From: Cupriavidus basilensis
GTDB lineage: Bacteria > Pseudomonadota > Gammaproteobacteria > Burkholderiales > Burkholderiaceae
DNA: 47,782 bases
NCBI RefSeq assembly: GCF_029335485.1
Contig: NZ_JARJLM010000531.1
Span: 1 to 47,782 of the forward strand
Direction: 5' to 3'
Below, one piece after another: positions 6,829 through 14,400 of the stretch. Below the pieces are notes generated by a model. That model saw only the letters and a program-made list of their open reading frames with translations, was not told the origin of the DNA and did not search any database. Position numbers and translations under genes: made by a program. How positions within the stretch are numbered: the first letter of the stretch is position 1; each line of letters opens with the position of its first letter.

Positions 6829-8328
6829 ATGAGCGCAGTGGGATATGAGCTTCTTCGCCGGAAGGGCGGCCTGACCGCTTTTGCGCTAGCACAGCCGGCG
6901 CAGGTGCGGCCGGTGACGAAAGTGATGCCTGGGAACGGGCTGCTGGCCATTCCGGCGCAGGTGGCGCCACAGTCCGAGGATCCGTTGGATCACATTTTGT
7001 TCGCCCTGAAGCATGAAGGCGTCAATCTCCAGATACTGGCCCAAGTGCTGCCGGCAATTCCCGCCGCGCAAATGCTGGCAGCGCTGAAACAAACACCCAA
7101 CGGCCAGTACATCCGGGTCGCGGCATTCCTTTGGGAGCACTTCAATGGCCAGCGGCTGGAGGGGCGACCGGAGATCACGGTCGGCTATGCGAGCGTATTC
7201 GATCCAGCTCGCTATATCACGGGCCCCTCGCGGCGCGATGCGCGGTGGCGGGTAGATTTCAACGGTCTGGGCTCCCTGGCGTACTGCGCCACGGTCGAAC
7301 GCACGCCGGCAATCGAGGCCGCGATCGCCTCCGACATCCTGGGGCGCGCCAACGCGTTCCTGAAGAGCCTGGGACCAGCCATGCTCGACCGCGCGCTAGC
7401 CTGGGCCTATCTGCACGAAACGGAGGATTCCTACGCGATCGAGCAAGAGACCCCGAGCGAAGACAAGGCGCGCGCCTTTGTCCAACTCCTTCACCAGGCC
7501 CATGAAGGCCGGCGACTGAGCGAGGACTACCTGGCTGAACTGCAGTCGTCGACCGTGACCAATCCGCTCGATCAGGCCGTGCAGTTTCGGGGCGAGCAAA
7601 ACTGGCTGCGCGGCCCTGGGCGCGGCGCCAGTGGCGTGACCTACGTGCCGCCATGGCCGGAATTGGTCGAGCCGCTGATGGATGCGTGGATGGCATTCGC
7701 CAACGACGCACCCAGCCAGACCGACCCCATCGTTGCCGCGAGCATCGCGTCGTTCGGCTTTGTCTTCATTCACCCGTTCATGGATGGCAATGGACGGCTA
7801 TCGCGATTCCTTTTTCACAAGGCCCTGTGCACGTCAGGCAAGCTCGCGAAGGGACTGCTCCTGCCTGTGTCGGTGGCCATGAAGCGAAATGAAGCTGACT
7901 ACCTCGCTGCGCTTCAGGCGTACTCACGCCAGGCTCGCGAGCGGGTAAAGGTGACCTGGATTGATGAAGGCGAATACCAGTTCGAGTTCAGGACGGACGA
8001 TGCGATCTTTCGTTACTGGGATGCCACGGCCTGCGTCGAGTTCGGCTTCCGGATGGCGGCGCAGGCGCTGGATGTGGAACTGCGCCAGGAAACGGTCTTC
8101 CTTGAGCGCTACGATCAGGTGATGCGACGGGTGAACGAGAAAATCGACGTCCGCGGCAACGATCTGGCGACGCTGGTGGTCATCTGCCTTGACAACGACG
8201 GCGTCATCTCCAGGAAGAAACGCAAGCGTTTTGCAGATCGCGTTCCGGAAGCGTCGTTCGAGGTTATTGAAGCGGCTGTCCGAGACGTGCTGGATGAAGC
8301 CGACGACGAGGACACCGATAGCGAGTGA
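6829..8328 (+). CDS. Fic-domain AMP/NMP-transferase, stand-alone
   Basis: A 499-residue protein from the ATG at 6829; an in-frame GTG at 6790 would add 13 residues, and neither has a strong RBS. The Fic motif is canonical: HPFMDGNGRLSR at about residues 315-326, with catalytic His and the Mg/phosphate loop, so the enzyme should be active. About 110 residues earlier, SYAIE (201-205) fits the S/T-x-x-x-E core of the inhibitory helix of class II Fic proteins, but the next residue is Gln instead of Gly/Asn. That suggests self-inhibition, with no separate antitoxin gene nearby. The C-terminal third may contain a winged-helix-like region and ends in an acidic tail. AT-rich upstream DNA hints at transfer. 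The target is unknown. Confidence 0.85.
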   Translation: MSAVGYELLRRKGGLTAFALAQPAQVRPVTKVMPGNGLLAIPAQVAPQSEDPLDHILFALKHEGVNLQILAQVLPAIPAAQMLAALKQTPNGQYIRVAAFLWEHFNGQRLEGRPEITVGYASVFDPARYITGPSRRDARWRVDFNGLGSLAYCATVERTPAIEAAIASDILGRANAFLKSLGPAMLDRALAWAYLHETEDSYAIEQETPSEDKARAFVQLLHQAHEGRRLSEDYLAELQSSTVTNPLDQAVQFRGEQNWLRGPGRGASGVTYVPPWPELVEPLMDAWMAFANDAPSQTDPIVAASIASFGFVFIHPFMDGNGRLSRFLFHKALCTSGKLAKGLLLPVSVAMKRNEADYLAALQAYSRQARERVKVTWIDEGEYQFEFRTDDAIFRYWDATACVEFGFRMAAQALDVELRQETVFLERYDQVMRRVNEKIDVRGNDLATLVVICLDNDGVISRKKRKRFADRVPEASFEVIEAAVRDVLDEADDEDTDSE

Positions 8329-8376
8329 ATGGATCGCGTCAAGACAAGGGCCGTACCGGCCTGGTGCCAATAGAGG

Positions 8377-8422
8377 CGAAAGACCGCTACGATGCATGGG
8401 CTCCGTGACGGCAGCATGACAA
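8377..8422 (-). repeat. 46-bp repeat, copy A (orphan, inverted relative to copy at 12683)
   Basis: 42 of 46 positions match the reverse complement of 12683-12728. Its core CGCTACGATGCATGG and the CAGCATGACAA end are identical in both copies. Read on the minus strand it contains TTGTCATG followed 11 bp later by CGTCACG, like the Pho-box-like pair at copy B. No gene starts downstream of it; it points into the 3' end of the Fic gene. Confidence 0.8.
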
Positions 8423-8464
8423 ATGGTGGGGCGACTTTACCGGGGCTCCCGGCGGCGAGCGCGT

Positions 8465-8902
8465 TCAAGACACATGCTGCCGATGAAGTCTGCGCACGAC
8501 GGCGGTTGCGGTGGCCTTTGCAATCAGCCGCTCGGCCTGATACAACTCGCCCTCGAGAAATGCGATCGTTCCGCCGCGGGAGATGACACGCCCTCGGCCC
8601 GTCAGTTGCCCTGTCAGCGCGGGCGCCAGAAATTGCACCTTCATTTCCAGCGTTGGCGCGAATTCACCCTCCTCCAGTGTGGCGGTCAGTGCCGGACCCA
8701 GGGTGTCGTCCAGCATGGCCATCAGGAATCCGCCCTGTATCTGGCCAGCGGGATTGAGGAAGTCCGCTTTGCCGTCGAAAGTCACGCATATCGTTCCACT
8801 AGTTTCATCGACTTCCCGAATTTCCATTCCGAGCGTCACCGCAGCTTGGGGAACAGGCAATTCACCCCGTTGGATCTTCCAGAAAATTCCATTCTTGCTC
8901 AT
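8465..8902 (-). CDS. PaaI-family hotdog thioesterase
   Basis: A 145-residue single hotdog-fold protein, the usual size for PaaI-type acyl-CoA thioesterases. The segment ADFLNPAGQIQGGFLMAMLDDTLGPA holds the helix and the Asp normally used for thioester hydrolysis. The start at 8902 (MSKNGIFWK) is chosen for its GGAGAA site seven bases upstream; in-frame ATGs further up lack one. It overlaps the stop codon of a 61-codon upstream frame by ATGA, suggesting translational coupling. It is transcribed away from the XRE/MmyB-type regulator at 9224. The substrate is unknown. Confidence 0.85.
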   Translation of the reverse strand: MSKNGIFWKIQRGELPVPQAAVTLGMEIREVDETSGTICVTFDGKADFLNPAGQIQGGFLMAMLDDTLGPALTATLEEGEFAPTLEMKVQFLAPALTGQLTGRGRVISRGGTIAFLEGELYQAERLIAKATATAVVRRLHRQHVS

Positions 8903-9084
8903 CGAAGTATTCTCCATTGAAAAAGGGCTCCGCAACCCGGGGAACGGTGAGTCACTTGATACCTTAAGCATGATATTTCCGCCGTTGGAATGCCGCTCAA
9001 CGTCATTGAAATAAGCGGGTGGGCTGCATACACCCGGTCGAAATCTTGCCTTGTGTCGGAAATTACGCGCTCAAAGTTGCTCAC
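8899..9084 (-). CDS. Small ORF, 61 aa, coupled to the thioesterase
   Basis: I do not recognise the product. Support is positional. It has a GTG start at 9084 with AGGAG six bases upstream, a promoter with ideal spacing at 9147-9175, and a stop codon forming an ATGA overlap with the thioesterase start. The first ~30 residues (SNFERVISDTRQDFDRVYAA...) look protein-like. The C-terminal half is Cys/Arg-rich and looks out of frame. It may be a genuine small protein, a translated leader, or the N-terminal stub of a gene deleted next to the regulator. Confidence 0.45.
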   Translation of the reverse strand: MSNFERVISDTRQDFDRVYAAHPLISMTLSGIPTAEISCLRYQVTHRSPGCGALFQWRILR

Positions 9085-9146
9085 TGCGGTCTCCTGGGCC
9101 GTATTTGTGTGGCCGTTGCTTGCGGGGAATCAGGGCGATACGGCAG

Positions 9147-9175
9147 ATAGTACGGCTGCAAACATAGTCATTCAA
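9147..9175 (-). promoter_or_regulatory. Sigma-70 promoter for the small ORF and thioesterase
   Basis: Minus strand TTGAAT (9170-9175), 17-bp spacer, TACTAT (9147-9152); predicted start near 9140. The regulator's operator array lies directly upstream (9193-9219). Confidence 0.6.
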
Positions 9176-9192
9176 TGAGGTTGCTTGTACTA

Positions 9193-9219
9193 TTACCGCA
9201 GGTAACAACTACCTGGTAG
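9193..9219. promoter_or_regulatory. TACC/GGTA operator array between divergent genes
   Basis: Two adjacent inverted repeats, TTACC-GCA-GGTAA (9193-9205) and CTACC-T-GGTAG (9209-9219), give four alternating half-sites. They end only four bases before the regulator's ATG at 9224. Binding would block the regulator's own expression and could act on the divergent promoter at 9147-9175. Confidence 0.6.
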
Positions 9220-9223
9220 CAAG

Positions 9224-10090
9224 ATGAATTCGGCATCGAACAGACGGGAACAGCTTTCCGCTTTCTTGCGCGCCCAGCGAGCCAAGGTCAAACCAGACCA
9301 GGTCGGGATTGATGTGGCAGGAATGCGCAGAACCCCGGGGCTGCGACGGGAGGAAGTGGCGCATCTGTGTCACATCAGCCTCAGTTGGTACACGTGGCTT
9401 GAGCAAGGCAAAGAAATCAGCGTTTCCGCCCGGCTTCTCGAGCGTCTGGCGCGCGTGCTGCGCTTGAGCGCAGCGGAAAGAGATTTGTTGTTCCTCTTAT
9501 GCAATGTCCGCCCACCCATACGGCAGCAGATCCATGGCGAGACCATCGTCAGTGAGGGATTGAAGCAGATGGTGGAAGGCGTGGAGGGTCCTGCCTTCAT
9601 CAAGAACTCGTGGTGGGACCTTCTCTATTGGAATAAGGCGGCGATGGCACTGTTTGGAGATCTGTCTGCGGTCGATCCCGATAAGAGAAATGTCATACGC
9701 CTACTGTTCCTTGACCCCGAGCACATGCGCCTGCTGGTCAATTGGCAACAGGATGCTCGAAGCGCAATCGCCAAATTCCGACTGGATGCAAGCGCGTCCA
9801 AGGAAGATCCGGTTTTTCGCGAGCTCATTTCCGACCTGGTCGCGGGCAGCAAGGCATTCGCACGATGGTGGGAAGAGTCCGACGTAAAGGGACGGGATGA
9901 GGAAGTCAAGGAGTTCGATCACCCTGTGGCCGGCCGGTTGAGTTTCTGGTATTCGTTGTTTTCCGTGGATAGCGAGCCAGGCTTGCGGCTCAACGTCTAC
10001 ACTCCGTTTGATTCGGAATCGAGAAAGAGGATGCAGCGTCTTAAGAAGATCACTGAGCAGAAAATCCGCGGCTACCGTGTATGTCCGTGA
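9224..10090 (+). CDS. XRE-family regulator with MmyB-like ligand-binding domain
   Basis: A 288-residue regulator. Residues ~5-85 form a helix-turn-helix of the RRTPGLRREEVAHLCHIS / WYTWLEQGKEISVSA type, typical of the MmyB family. Residues ~100-285 form the MmyB-like PAS-type ligand domain, with the conserved WDLLYWNKAA and DPEHMRLLVNW segments. Such regulators usually control a neighbouring oxidoreductase. Here the divergent unit is the small ORF plus thioesterase, so the usual target may have been lost. The ATG follows the operator array without a clear Shine-Dalgarno sequence. G+C is lower than in the flanking housekeeping genes. Confidence 0.87.
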   Translation: MNSASNRREQLSAFLRAQRAKVKPDQVGIDVAGMRRTPGLRREEVAHLCHISLSWYTWLEQGKEISVSARLLERLARVLRLSAAERDLLFLLCNVRPPIRQQIHGETIVSEGLKQMVEGVEGPAFIKNSWWDLLYWNKAAMALFGDLSAVDPDKRNVIRLLFLDPEHMRLLVNWQQDARSAIAKFRLDASASKEDPVFRELISDLVAGSKAFARWWEESDVKGRDEEVKEFDHPVAGRLSFWYSLFSVDSEPGLRLNVYTPFDSESRKRMQRLKKITEQKIRGYRVCP

Positions 10091-10469
10091 AGGGAATTTC
10101 GAATATTTAATTCTTACAAGAATGCGCTTTTGTTTTTTAGGAGGAATCTGAAGTTGATTCGACGAGGGGCGATGTTCCGGGCAAGCCCAATTGCAATCTG
10201 CCGTCCAGTCGTCATCGCATCGGCCGCGCTCGACGGCATCATTTCAGGCGGCAGATCATCGCCTGATCGCTGCGCAATCCCAAACCATATGCTTAGCGCA
10301 GCCTGACTCCACTTTTGCAGCAACGGCGTCGCTTCGGCTTGCGGGGGCCGCCCCAGCCCTGGCAGGCAAGGCTTGCCACGACGTCCAGTCAACCTCGGAT
10401 CGCGGCTCCTTGTCTTGACGCGATCGGCGCGGCGCCCGCAAGGCAGGCGCCGTGCCGTAACCCGGGGCC
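10091..10469. other. Intergenic stretch after the XRE gene
   Basis: No supported gene. Just past the XRE stop, ATTCT-TACA-AGAAT precedes a T-rich run (GCGCTTTTGTTTTTT, ~10123-10138), a weak terminator candidate. A 92-codon minus-strand open frame (10114-10392) has no ribosome-binding site and no recognisable family. Confidence 0.45.
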
Positions 10470-11084
10470 TCAGGCCGGCTCGAAGCGCTCCCCCTTGAAG
10501 ACCCGCACCGGCGCCCCACGCTCCACCTGATGGTGCAGCAAGCGCCGCTGGGCACGCCGGGCCAGCTCACCCTGCTCGGCCTGCTGCGCCAGCCGGTGCG
10601 CGATCAGCAGCATGGCGATACGCTTGTTGGCATGCTGGCTGCGCTCGGACTGCACCCGCACGCTGATCCCGGTGGCGATATGGACGGCGCGTACGGCCGA
10701 CTCGGTGCGATTGACGTGCTGCCCGCCCGGCCCGGAGGCCCGGCAGGTTTCGAAGCGGATCTCGCCTGCCAGCGCTGGCGACGGCGCGGCGCAACGCGCC
10801 ACCCCGATAAACCAGTTCTTGCGCGCGTGTCCGGGCCGGTAAGGGCTTGGGCACGTCCATTGCACCGTGCCTTCCCAGTGCCGCGCCAGCGCCTGCGCCG
10901 GTTCGCCATCCAGGCTTAGCAGCACCGAGCGCAAGGTGCCGCCGCGCTCGCCCGCCTCCTCTTCGAGGATCTCGGCCTGCGCGCCGCATTGCGCTGCCTC
11001 GTGCAGCAAGCGCTTGAGCGCCCGGCTGACCGCCAGGCAGCATTCGGCCGGTCCCTGCGCCGCGGAGAGTTGTAGCAGGATCAT
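10470..11084 (-). CDS. prfH: Peptide chain release factor H (PrfH)
   Basis: A 204-residue release-factor homologue lacking the long N-terminal and codon-recognition domains of RF1/RF2. The catalytic loop is [17 protein letters not shown], with GGQ at about residues 120-122. A basic C-terminal tail follows, as in stalled-ribosome rescue factors. The start overlaps the rtcB stop as ATGA (11081-11084), so the two are translationally coupled. Published work on the rtcB2-prfH pair shows PrfH releasing peptides from ribosomes whose 16S rRNA decoding centre has been cleaved, so RtcB can re-ligate the RNA. The pairing here supports the same role. Confidence 0.93.
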   Translation of the reverse strand: MILLQLSAAQGPAECCLAVSRALKRLLHEAAQCGAQAEILEEEAGERGGTLRSVLLSLDGEPAQALARHWEGTVQWTCPSPYRPGHARKNWFIGVARCAAPSPALAGEIRFETCRASGPGGQHVNRTESAVRAVHIATGISVRVQSERSQHANKRIAMLLIAHRLAQQAEQGELARRAQRRLLHHQVERGAPVRVFKGERFEPA

Positions 11085-12232
11085 CGGCAGCACTCCCCTT
11101 GCGTCTTGTACGTCAACACCGGGCGCAGCCGCGCCAGCGGCCTGGCCAGGCCCGCGTCGCAAAGCGCGGCCACCACGCTGTCGATCGGCTTGTAGGCTTG
11201 CGGCGCTTCTTCGTAGATCAGTTGCCGGTCGCGGCAGATCACCCGGCTGCCGAAGTGGGTCCGGCTCAGTTGCTCCGCGGTAAAGCGCGCCGACAGGCGG
11301 CTCTTGCATTCGCCGCGCATCCATTTGCGCCCGGCGCCGTGCGCCAGCGACAACAGGCTGCGTGCGTCCGCCACCGGCTCGACCAGATAGCTGTAGTCTC
11401 CCCGCGAACCGGGAATCACCACCGCCCCGACATCGGCCGGCGTAGCCCCCTTGCGATGCAACCAGCCGGTATTGCCGCCGATCGTGGCGGCAGCCACGAA
11501 ATTATGATCGACGTCGAGCACCCGTTCGCCGCCGCCTCGCAGGCGCTCCAGCATGCGGCGCGCAATCAGTTCGCGGTTGCCGCGCGCAAAGCGCAGCGCC
11601 TGCGCGTGCCGGGCCAGGTAGTCGGCGCAGTCCCCGCCATCGTCGCCCAGGCCGCGATGGCCGAAACGCTCGATATGGTCTTGCAGGATCGCCTGGCCAA
11701 GCCCGCGCGAGCCGCTGTGCACCAGCAGCACCAGCCGCCGGCGTTCGAGCCCCAGCGCCGCCACCGCGGCCTCGTCGTGGATCTCTTCGAGCCGTTGCAG
11801 CTCCGCGAAATGATTGCCACCGCCGATGGTGCCCAGCGCCTGCGCGTGGCCCGCGCCCTCCAGTGCGTGGCTTGCCACGACCTGTGCCACCGTGTCGGCC
11901 CAGGACGCGTCGAGCGGACCGTCGATATTGCCCAGCCGCTTTTCCAGCGGCTCCGCGCCGAGCTTGCGGGCATCCAGTTCCGTGCGCCACAGCGCCATGC
12001 CGCAGCCGATGTCGTTGCCCACCAGCGCGGGATACAACCGCCCGCGGGAGAAGAATGCCGCGCCGACCGGATAACCCCGGCCCGGATGCAGGTCCGGCAT
12101 GCCGGCGACCTGCTCCATGCCGGCAAGACTTGCAGTGTGATGAAGTTGATGGATCGCGTTACCTTCGATCCAGGTGTCGTCCGACGCGATCAGCGATACG
12201 CGTTCGGACAGATGCTTGATGCAGTTGCCCAT
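11081..12232 (-). CDS. rtcB: RNA ligase RtcB (RtcB2 type, partner of PrfH)
   Basis: A 383-residue GTP- and Mn-dependent RNA ligase joining 2',3'-cyclic-phosphate and 5'-OH ends. Key residues are visible: Asp47 in [10 protein letters not shown], Cys77 in NDIGCGM, GGGNHF at 137-142, His172 in VHSGSRG, the guanylylated His298 in LAHGAGRKW, and TYKT near the C-terminus. It is shorter than E. coli RtcB (408 residues), as expected for the prfH-linked subgroup. The gene lacks an RtcR/sigma-54 setting. Instead it has a sigma-70-like promoter and a short leader ORF 130 nt upstream. The RBS (GGATGG) is weak and lies in a predicted hairpin. Confidence 0.94.
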   Translation of the reverse strand: MGNCIKHLSERVSLIASDDTWIEGNAIHQLHHTASLAGMEQVAGMPDLHPGRGYPVGAAFFSRGRLYPALVGNDIGCGMALWRTELDARKLGAEPLEKRLGNIDGPLDASWADTVAQVVASHALEGAGHAQALGTIGGGNHFAELQRLEEIHDEAAVAALGLERRRLVLLVHSGSRGLGQAILQDHIERFGHRGLGDDGGDCADYLARHAQALRFARGNRELIARRMLERLRGGGERVLDVDHNFVAAATIGGNTGWLHRKGATPADVGAVVIPGSRGDYSYLVEPVADARSLLSLAHGAGRKWMRGECKSRLSARFTAEQLSRTHFGSRVICRDRQLIYEEAPQAYKPIDSVVAALCDAGLARPLARLRPVLTYKTQGECCR

Positions 12233-12237
12233 ATACC

Positions 12238-12263
12238 CATCCAGATAAGAGAAGAATCTGATG
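12238..12263 (-). promoter_or_regulatory. Hairpin over the rtcB translation start region
   Basis: Arms CATCAGAT (12256-12263 complement) and ATCTGGATG (12238-12246 complement) pair with one bulged G around a 9-nt loop. The stem includes the GGATG that serves as the weak ribosome-binding site of rtcB. Confidence 0.4.
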
Positions 12264-12362
12264 TGGCAGGCCGAGGCCGAGCAATGCGATTCCCCGCGCG
12301 AAGCATGCGACGCGATGCGTGCAGTGCTGCAATGGCGCCAATGGCGCTAGCGGGCGGAACGA

Positions 12363-12404
12363 TTAATTCTGGCGCGGCCTGCAAAGATGCATCGACTGTT
12401 TCAT
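12363..12404 (-). CDS. Leader ORF, 13 codons, upstream of rtcB-prfH
   Basis: ATG at 12404 follows AAGGAG (12413-12418) at eight bases, the best ribosome-binding site in this region and far better than that of rtcB. The frame encodes MKQSMHLCRPRQN and stops at 12363. It lies between a 17-bp-spaced promoter (12445-12473) and rtcB (starting 130 nt downstream). No similarity to known leader peptides is recognised. A regulatory role that senses translation would suit a ribosome-repair operon (inference). Confidence 0.5.
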   Translation of the reverse strand: MKQSMHLCRPRQN

Positions 12405-12444
12405 GATGTGCTCTCCTTTGCAGTGCGGTTGATTGAGGGAAGTG

Positions 12445-12473
12445 ATCGTAACGCCGCGCAGCGAAACTGGCAA
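12445..12473 (-). promoter_or_regulatory. Sigma-70 promoter of the leader ORF and rtcB-prfH
   Basis: Minus strand TTGCCA (12468-12473), 17-bp spacer, TACGAT (12445-12450). Predicted transcript start near 12438, about 34 nt before the leader ATG. Confidence 0.6.
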
Positions 12474-12682
12474 TGCCGGCGGCGGTATTCAGGCATCGGA
12501 GTGTTGTCCGCCGGAGACAATGCACATATCGAGTCGACCGTCCGCGCGCGTCTCGCAGGGCCGGTTCCGGCCAGCGGCGCCATTGCCGCTGCTGCGCAGG
12601 CCGGGGCAGATTCCGAGGGCGGCTGACGCGCCCGTAATCCCCGGTAAGACCATGGCCGGCGGCGAATTCCGCCCCCAGCGAA

Positions 12683-12728
12683 TTGTCATGCTGTCGTCAC
12701 GCAGACCATGCATCGTAGCGATCTTTCG
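12683..12728 (+). repeat. 46-bp repeat, copy B, overlapping a possible Pho box
   Basis: Inverted partner of 8377-8422 (42/46 identical). Its left end reads TTGTCATGC-TGTC-GTCACGC (12683-12702), two GTCA(T/C)GC units 11 bp apart. That spacing and sequence resemble the direct repeats bound by PhoB. It lies 28-73 bp before the preferred start of the phytase-family gene, a plausible phosphate-regulated target. No consensus -10 follows, so the Pho-box reading is tentative. Confidence 0.6.
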
Positions 12729-12755
12729 TTCCGAGTCATCACCTTCATCGCCTAT

Positions 12756-14129
12756 ATGCGCACGCTCCCGTCCGCGACCGTCATTGCCGTTATCGCCATC
12801 ACCGCAGCAGCGTGGTCCCTGCCCGCTGCCGCCGAGACGGCCGCCGCACCGGCCTATCCCGCCACCCTTTCCGGTCATGCCATCCTGCCGGCGCAGAGCT
12901 TTGTCGCCGCGCCCAAGGATGCGCCGCAAGACCTGCAGGTCAGCGGCAAGTTCACCACCGGCGCGCGCGTGGAAAAGATCGGCGCCGTGGAAGGCATGTC
13001 GGCCAACCGGCCGACCGGCGTCTCGCTGCCCTTCAAGGGCCAGCCGCTGCAAGGACATTCCGGCATCAAGCACATGCCCGACGGCACCTTCTGGGTGCTG
13101 ACCGACAACGGCGCCGGCAGCAAGGCCAACTCGCCGGACTTCATGCTCTACCTGAACCACTACAAGGTGGACTTCAAGAACGGCAAGCTCCAGCGCCTGG
13201 GCACCGTCTTCCTGCACGACCCGGACAAGAAGGTTCCCTTCCGCATCGTCCACGAAGGCACCAGCCAACGCTACCTGACGGGCTCGGACTTCGACACCGA
13301 GAGCTTCCAGTTCGCCGGCGGCTCGCTTTGGATCGGCGACGAGTTCGGTCCCTTCCTGATCAAGGCCGACCTGAATGGCAAGGTGCAGGCGGTGTACGAC
13401 ACACTGGTCGACGGCAAAGTCGTCCGCTCGCCCGACCACCCCGCCGTGACCACGCCCGGCGTGCCGGGCGGTGTCGTGGACTTCCAGATCAAGCGCTCCA
13501 AGGGTTTCGAAGGCATGGCCTCGTCGCCGGACGGCAGCAGGCTCTACGCACTGCTCGAAGGTCCGGTGTGGCATGCCGAAGCCAAGGACTTCGAACGCGT
13601 CGACGGCAAGGAAGCCCTGCGCGTACTGGAGTTCGACACCCAGGCTGGCAAATGGACGGGCCGCTCGTGGAAGTACCCGCTGGAAGCCAACGGCAACGCC
13701 ATCGGCGACTTCAACATGATCGACGCCACCACCGGCCTGATCATCGAGCGCGACAACGGCGAAGGCACGGCCGACAAAGCCTGCCCGGAAGGCCAGAAGC
13801 GCAACGACTGCTTCTCCGATATCGCCAAATTCAAGCGTGTCTACAAGATCGAGCTGACCGATGCCAATGCCGGCGGCCCAGTACGCAAGATCGGCTATAT
13901 CGACCTGCTCAATATCGCCGACCCCGATCACCTGGCCCGCAAGCCGCTGAACGACGGCGTGCTCAAGTTCCCGTTCTTCACCATCGAGAACGTCGATGTG
14001 GTGGACCCCACCCATATCGTGGTCGGCAACGACAACAACCTGCCCTTCTCCAGCAGCCGCGAGCCGAACAAGGCGGACGACAACGAGCTGGTGCTGCTCG
14101 AGGTCGGGGAGTTCCTGAAGGCCCGTTGA
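12756..14129 (+). CDS. Exported esterase-like protein of the phytase family
   Basis: A ~457-residue secreted protein matching the 'esterase-like activity of phytase' domain family, a beta-propeller. The start at 12756 (MRTLPSATV) gives a standard signal peptide cleaved after LPAAA; an ATG at 12708 would add 16 residues but lies inside the repeated upstream element. Family-like segments include GHSGIKHMPDGTFWVLTDNG, DTESFQF with WIGDEFGP, KGFEGMASSPDG, and ENVDVVDPTHIVVGNDNN near the end. Substrate is not established for the family; release of phosphate from organic phosphates is the usual guess. The possible Pho box upstream would fit. The gene is monocistronic. Confidence 0.85.
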   Translation: MRTLPSATVIAVIAITAAAWSLPAAAETAAAPAYPATLSGHAILPAQSFVAAPKDAPQDLQVSGKFTTGARVEKIGAVEGMSANRPTGVSLPFKGQPLQGHSGIKHMPDGTFWVLTDNGAGSKANSPDFMLYLNHYKVDFKNGKLQRLGTVFLHDPDKKVPFRIVHEGTSQRYLTGSDFDTESFQFAGGSLWIGDEFGPFLIKADLNGKVQAVYDTLVDGKVVRSPDHPAVTTPGVPGGVVDFQIKRSKGFEGMASSPDGSRLYALLEGPVWHAEAKDFERVDGKEALRVLEFDTQAGKWTGRSWKYPLEANGNAIGDFNMIDATTGLIIERDNGEGTADKACPEGQKRNDCFSDIAKFKRVYKIELTDANAGGPVRKIGYIDLLNIADPDHLARKPLNDGVLKFPFFTIENVDVVDPTHIVVGNDNNLPFSSSREPNKADDNELVLLEVGEFLKAR

Positions 14130-14135
14130 GCCTGG

Positions 14136-14164
14136 CCGGCGCGGCGCGCTTTGCGCAGCGCCGG
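14136..14164 (+). terminator. Candidate terminator after the phytase-family gene
   Basis: Perfect 7-bp arms CCGGCGC / GCGCCGG lie six bases past the stop codon, with further GCGC pairing in the loop. There is no T-run, so termination may be weak or Rho-assisted. Confidence 0.4.
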
Positions 14165-14400
14165 TCCTTGCGGATGAAACAGGCGCTGCCTTGTACATGG
14201 CGCCGTTGGCAAGCGTCACGCAGCCGCCACGAGCATTGCCGCTGTTCCCCCTCCCCGGTCAGCGACTGACCACCTGTGCTGCCTCCATCCGGCTTGGCGC
14301 TTGTGCGCAGCCTCATCCCCGCCCCCCCGCAAGCCGGAATTGCACCCATGGCGAACTGAGTCAGGGCGAGACGGCGGTACGCGATCCCATTGCGGCGGAA

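Noticed and set aside
10114-10392. 92-codon minus-strand frame downstream of the XRE gene
   Set aside because: No RBS, no family resemblance, GC-rich proline/arginine start; not supported as a gene.
12190-12525. 111-codon minus-strand frame overlapping the rtcB leader region
   Set aside because: It runs through the predicted promoter and the leader ORF, has no RBS and overlaps the rtcB start; the 13-codon leader frame has much better translation signals.
12489-14219. 576-codon minus-strand open frame opposite the phytase-family gene
   Set aside because: It is the mirror of a well-supported gene in GC-rich DNA: low-complexity Gly/Val/Ala/His composition, no family motifs and no RBS.
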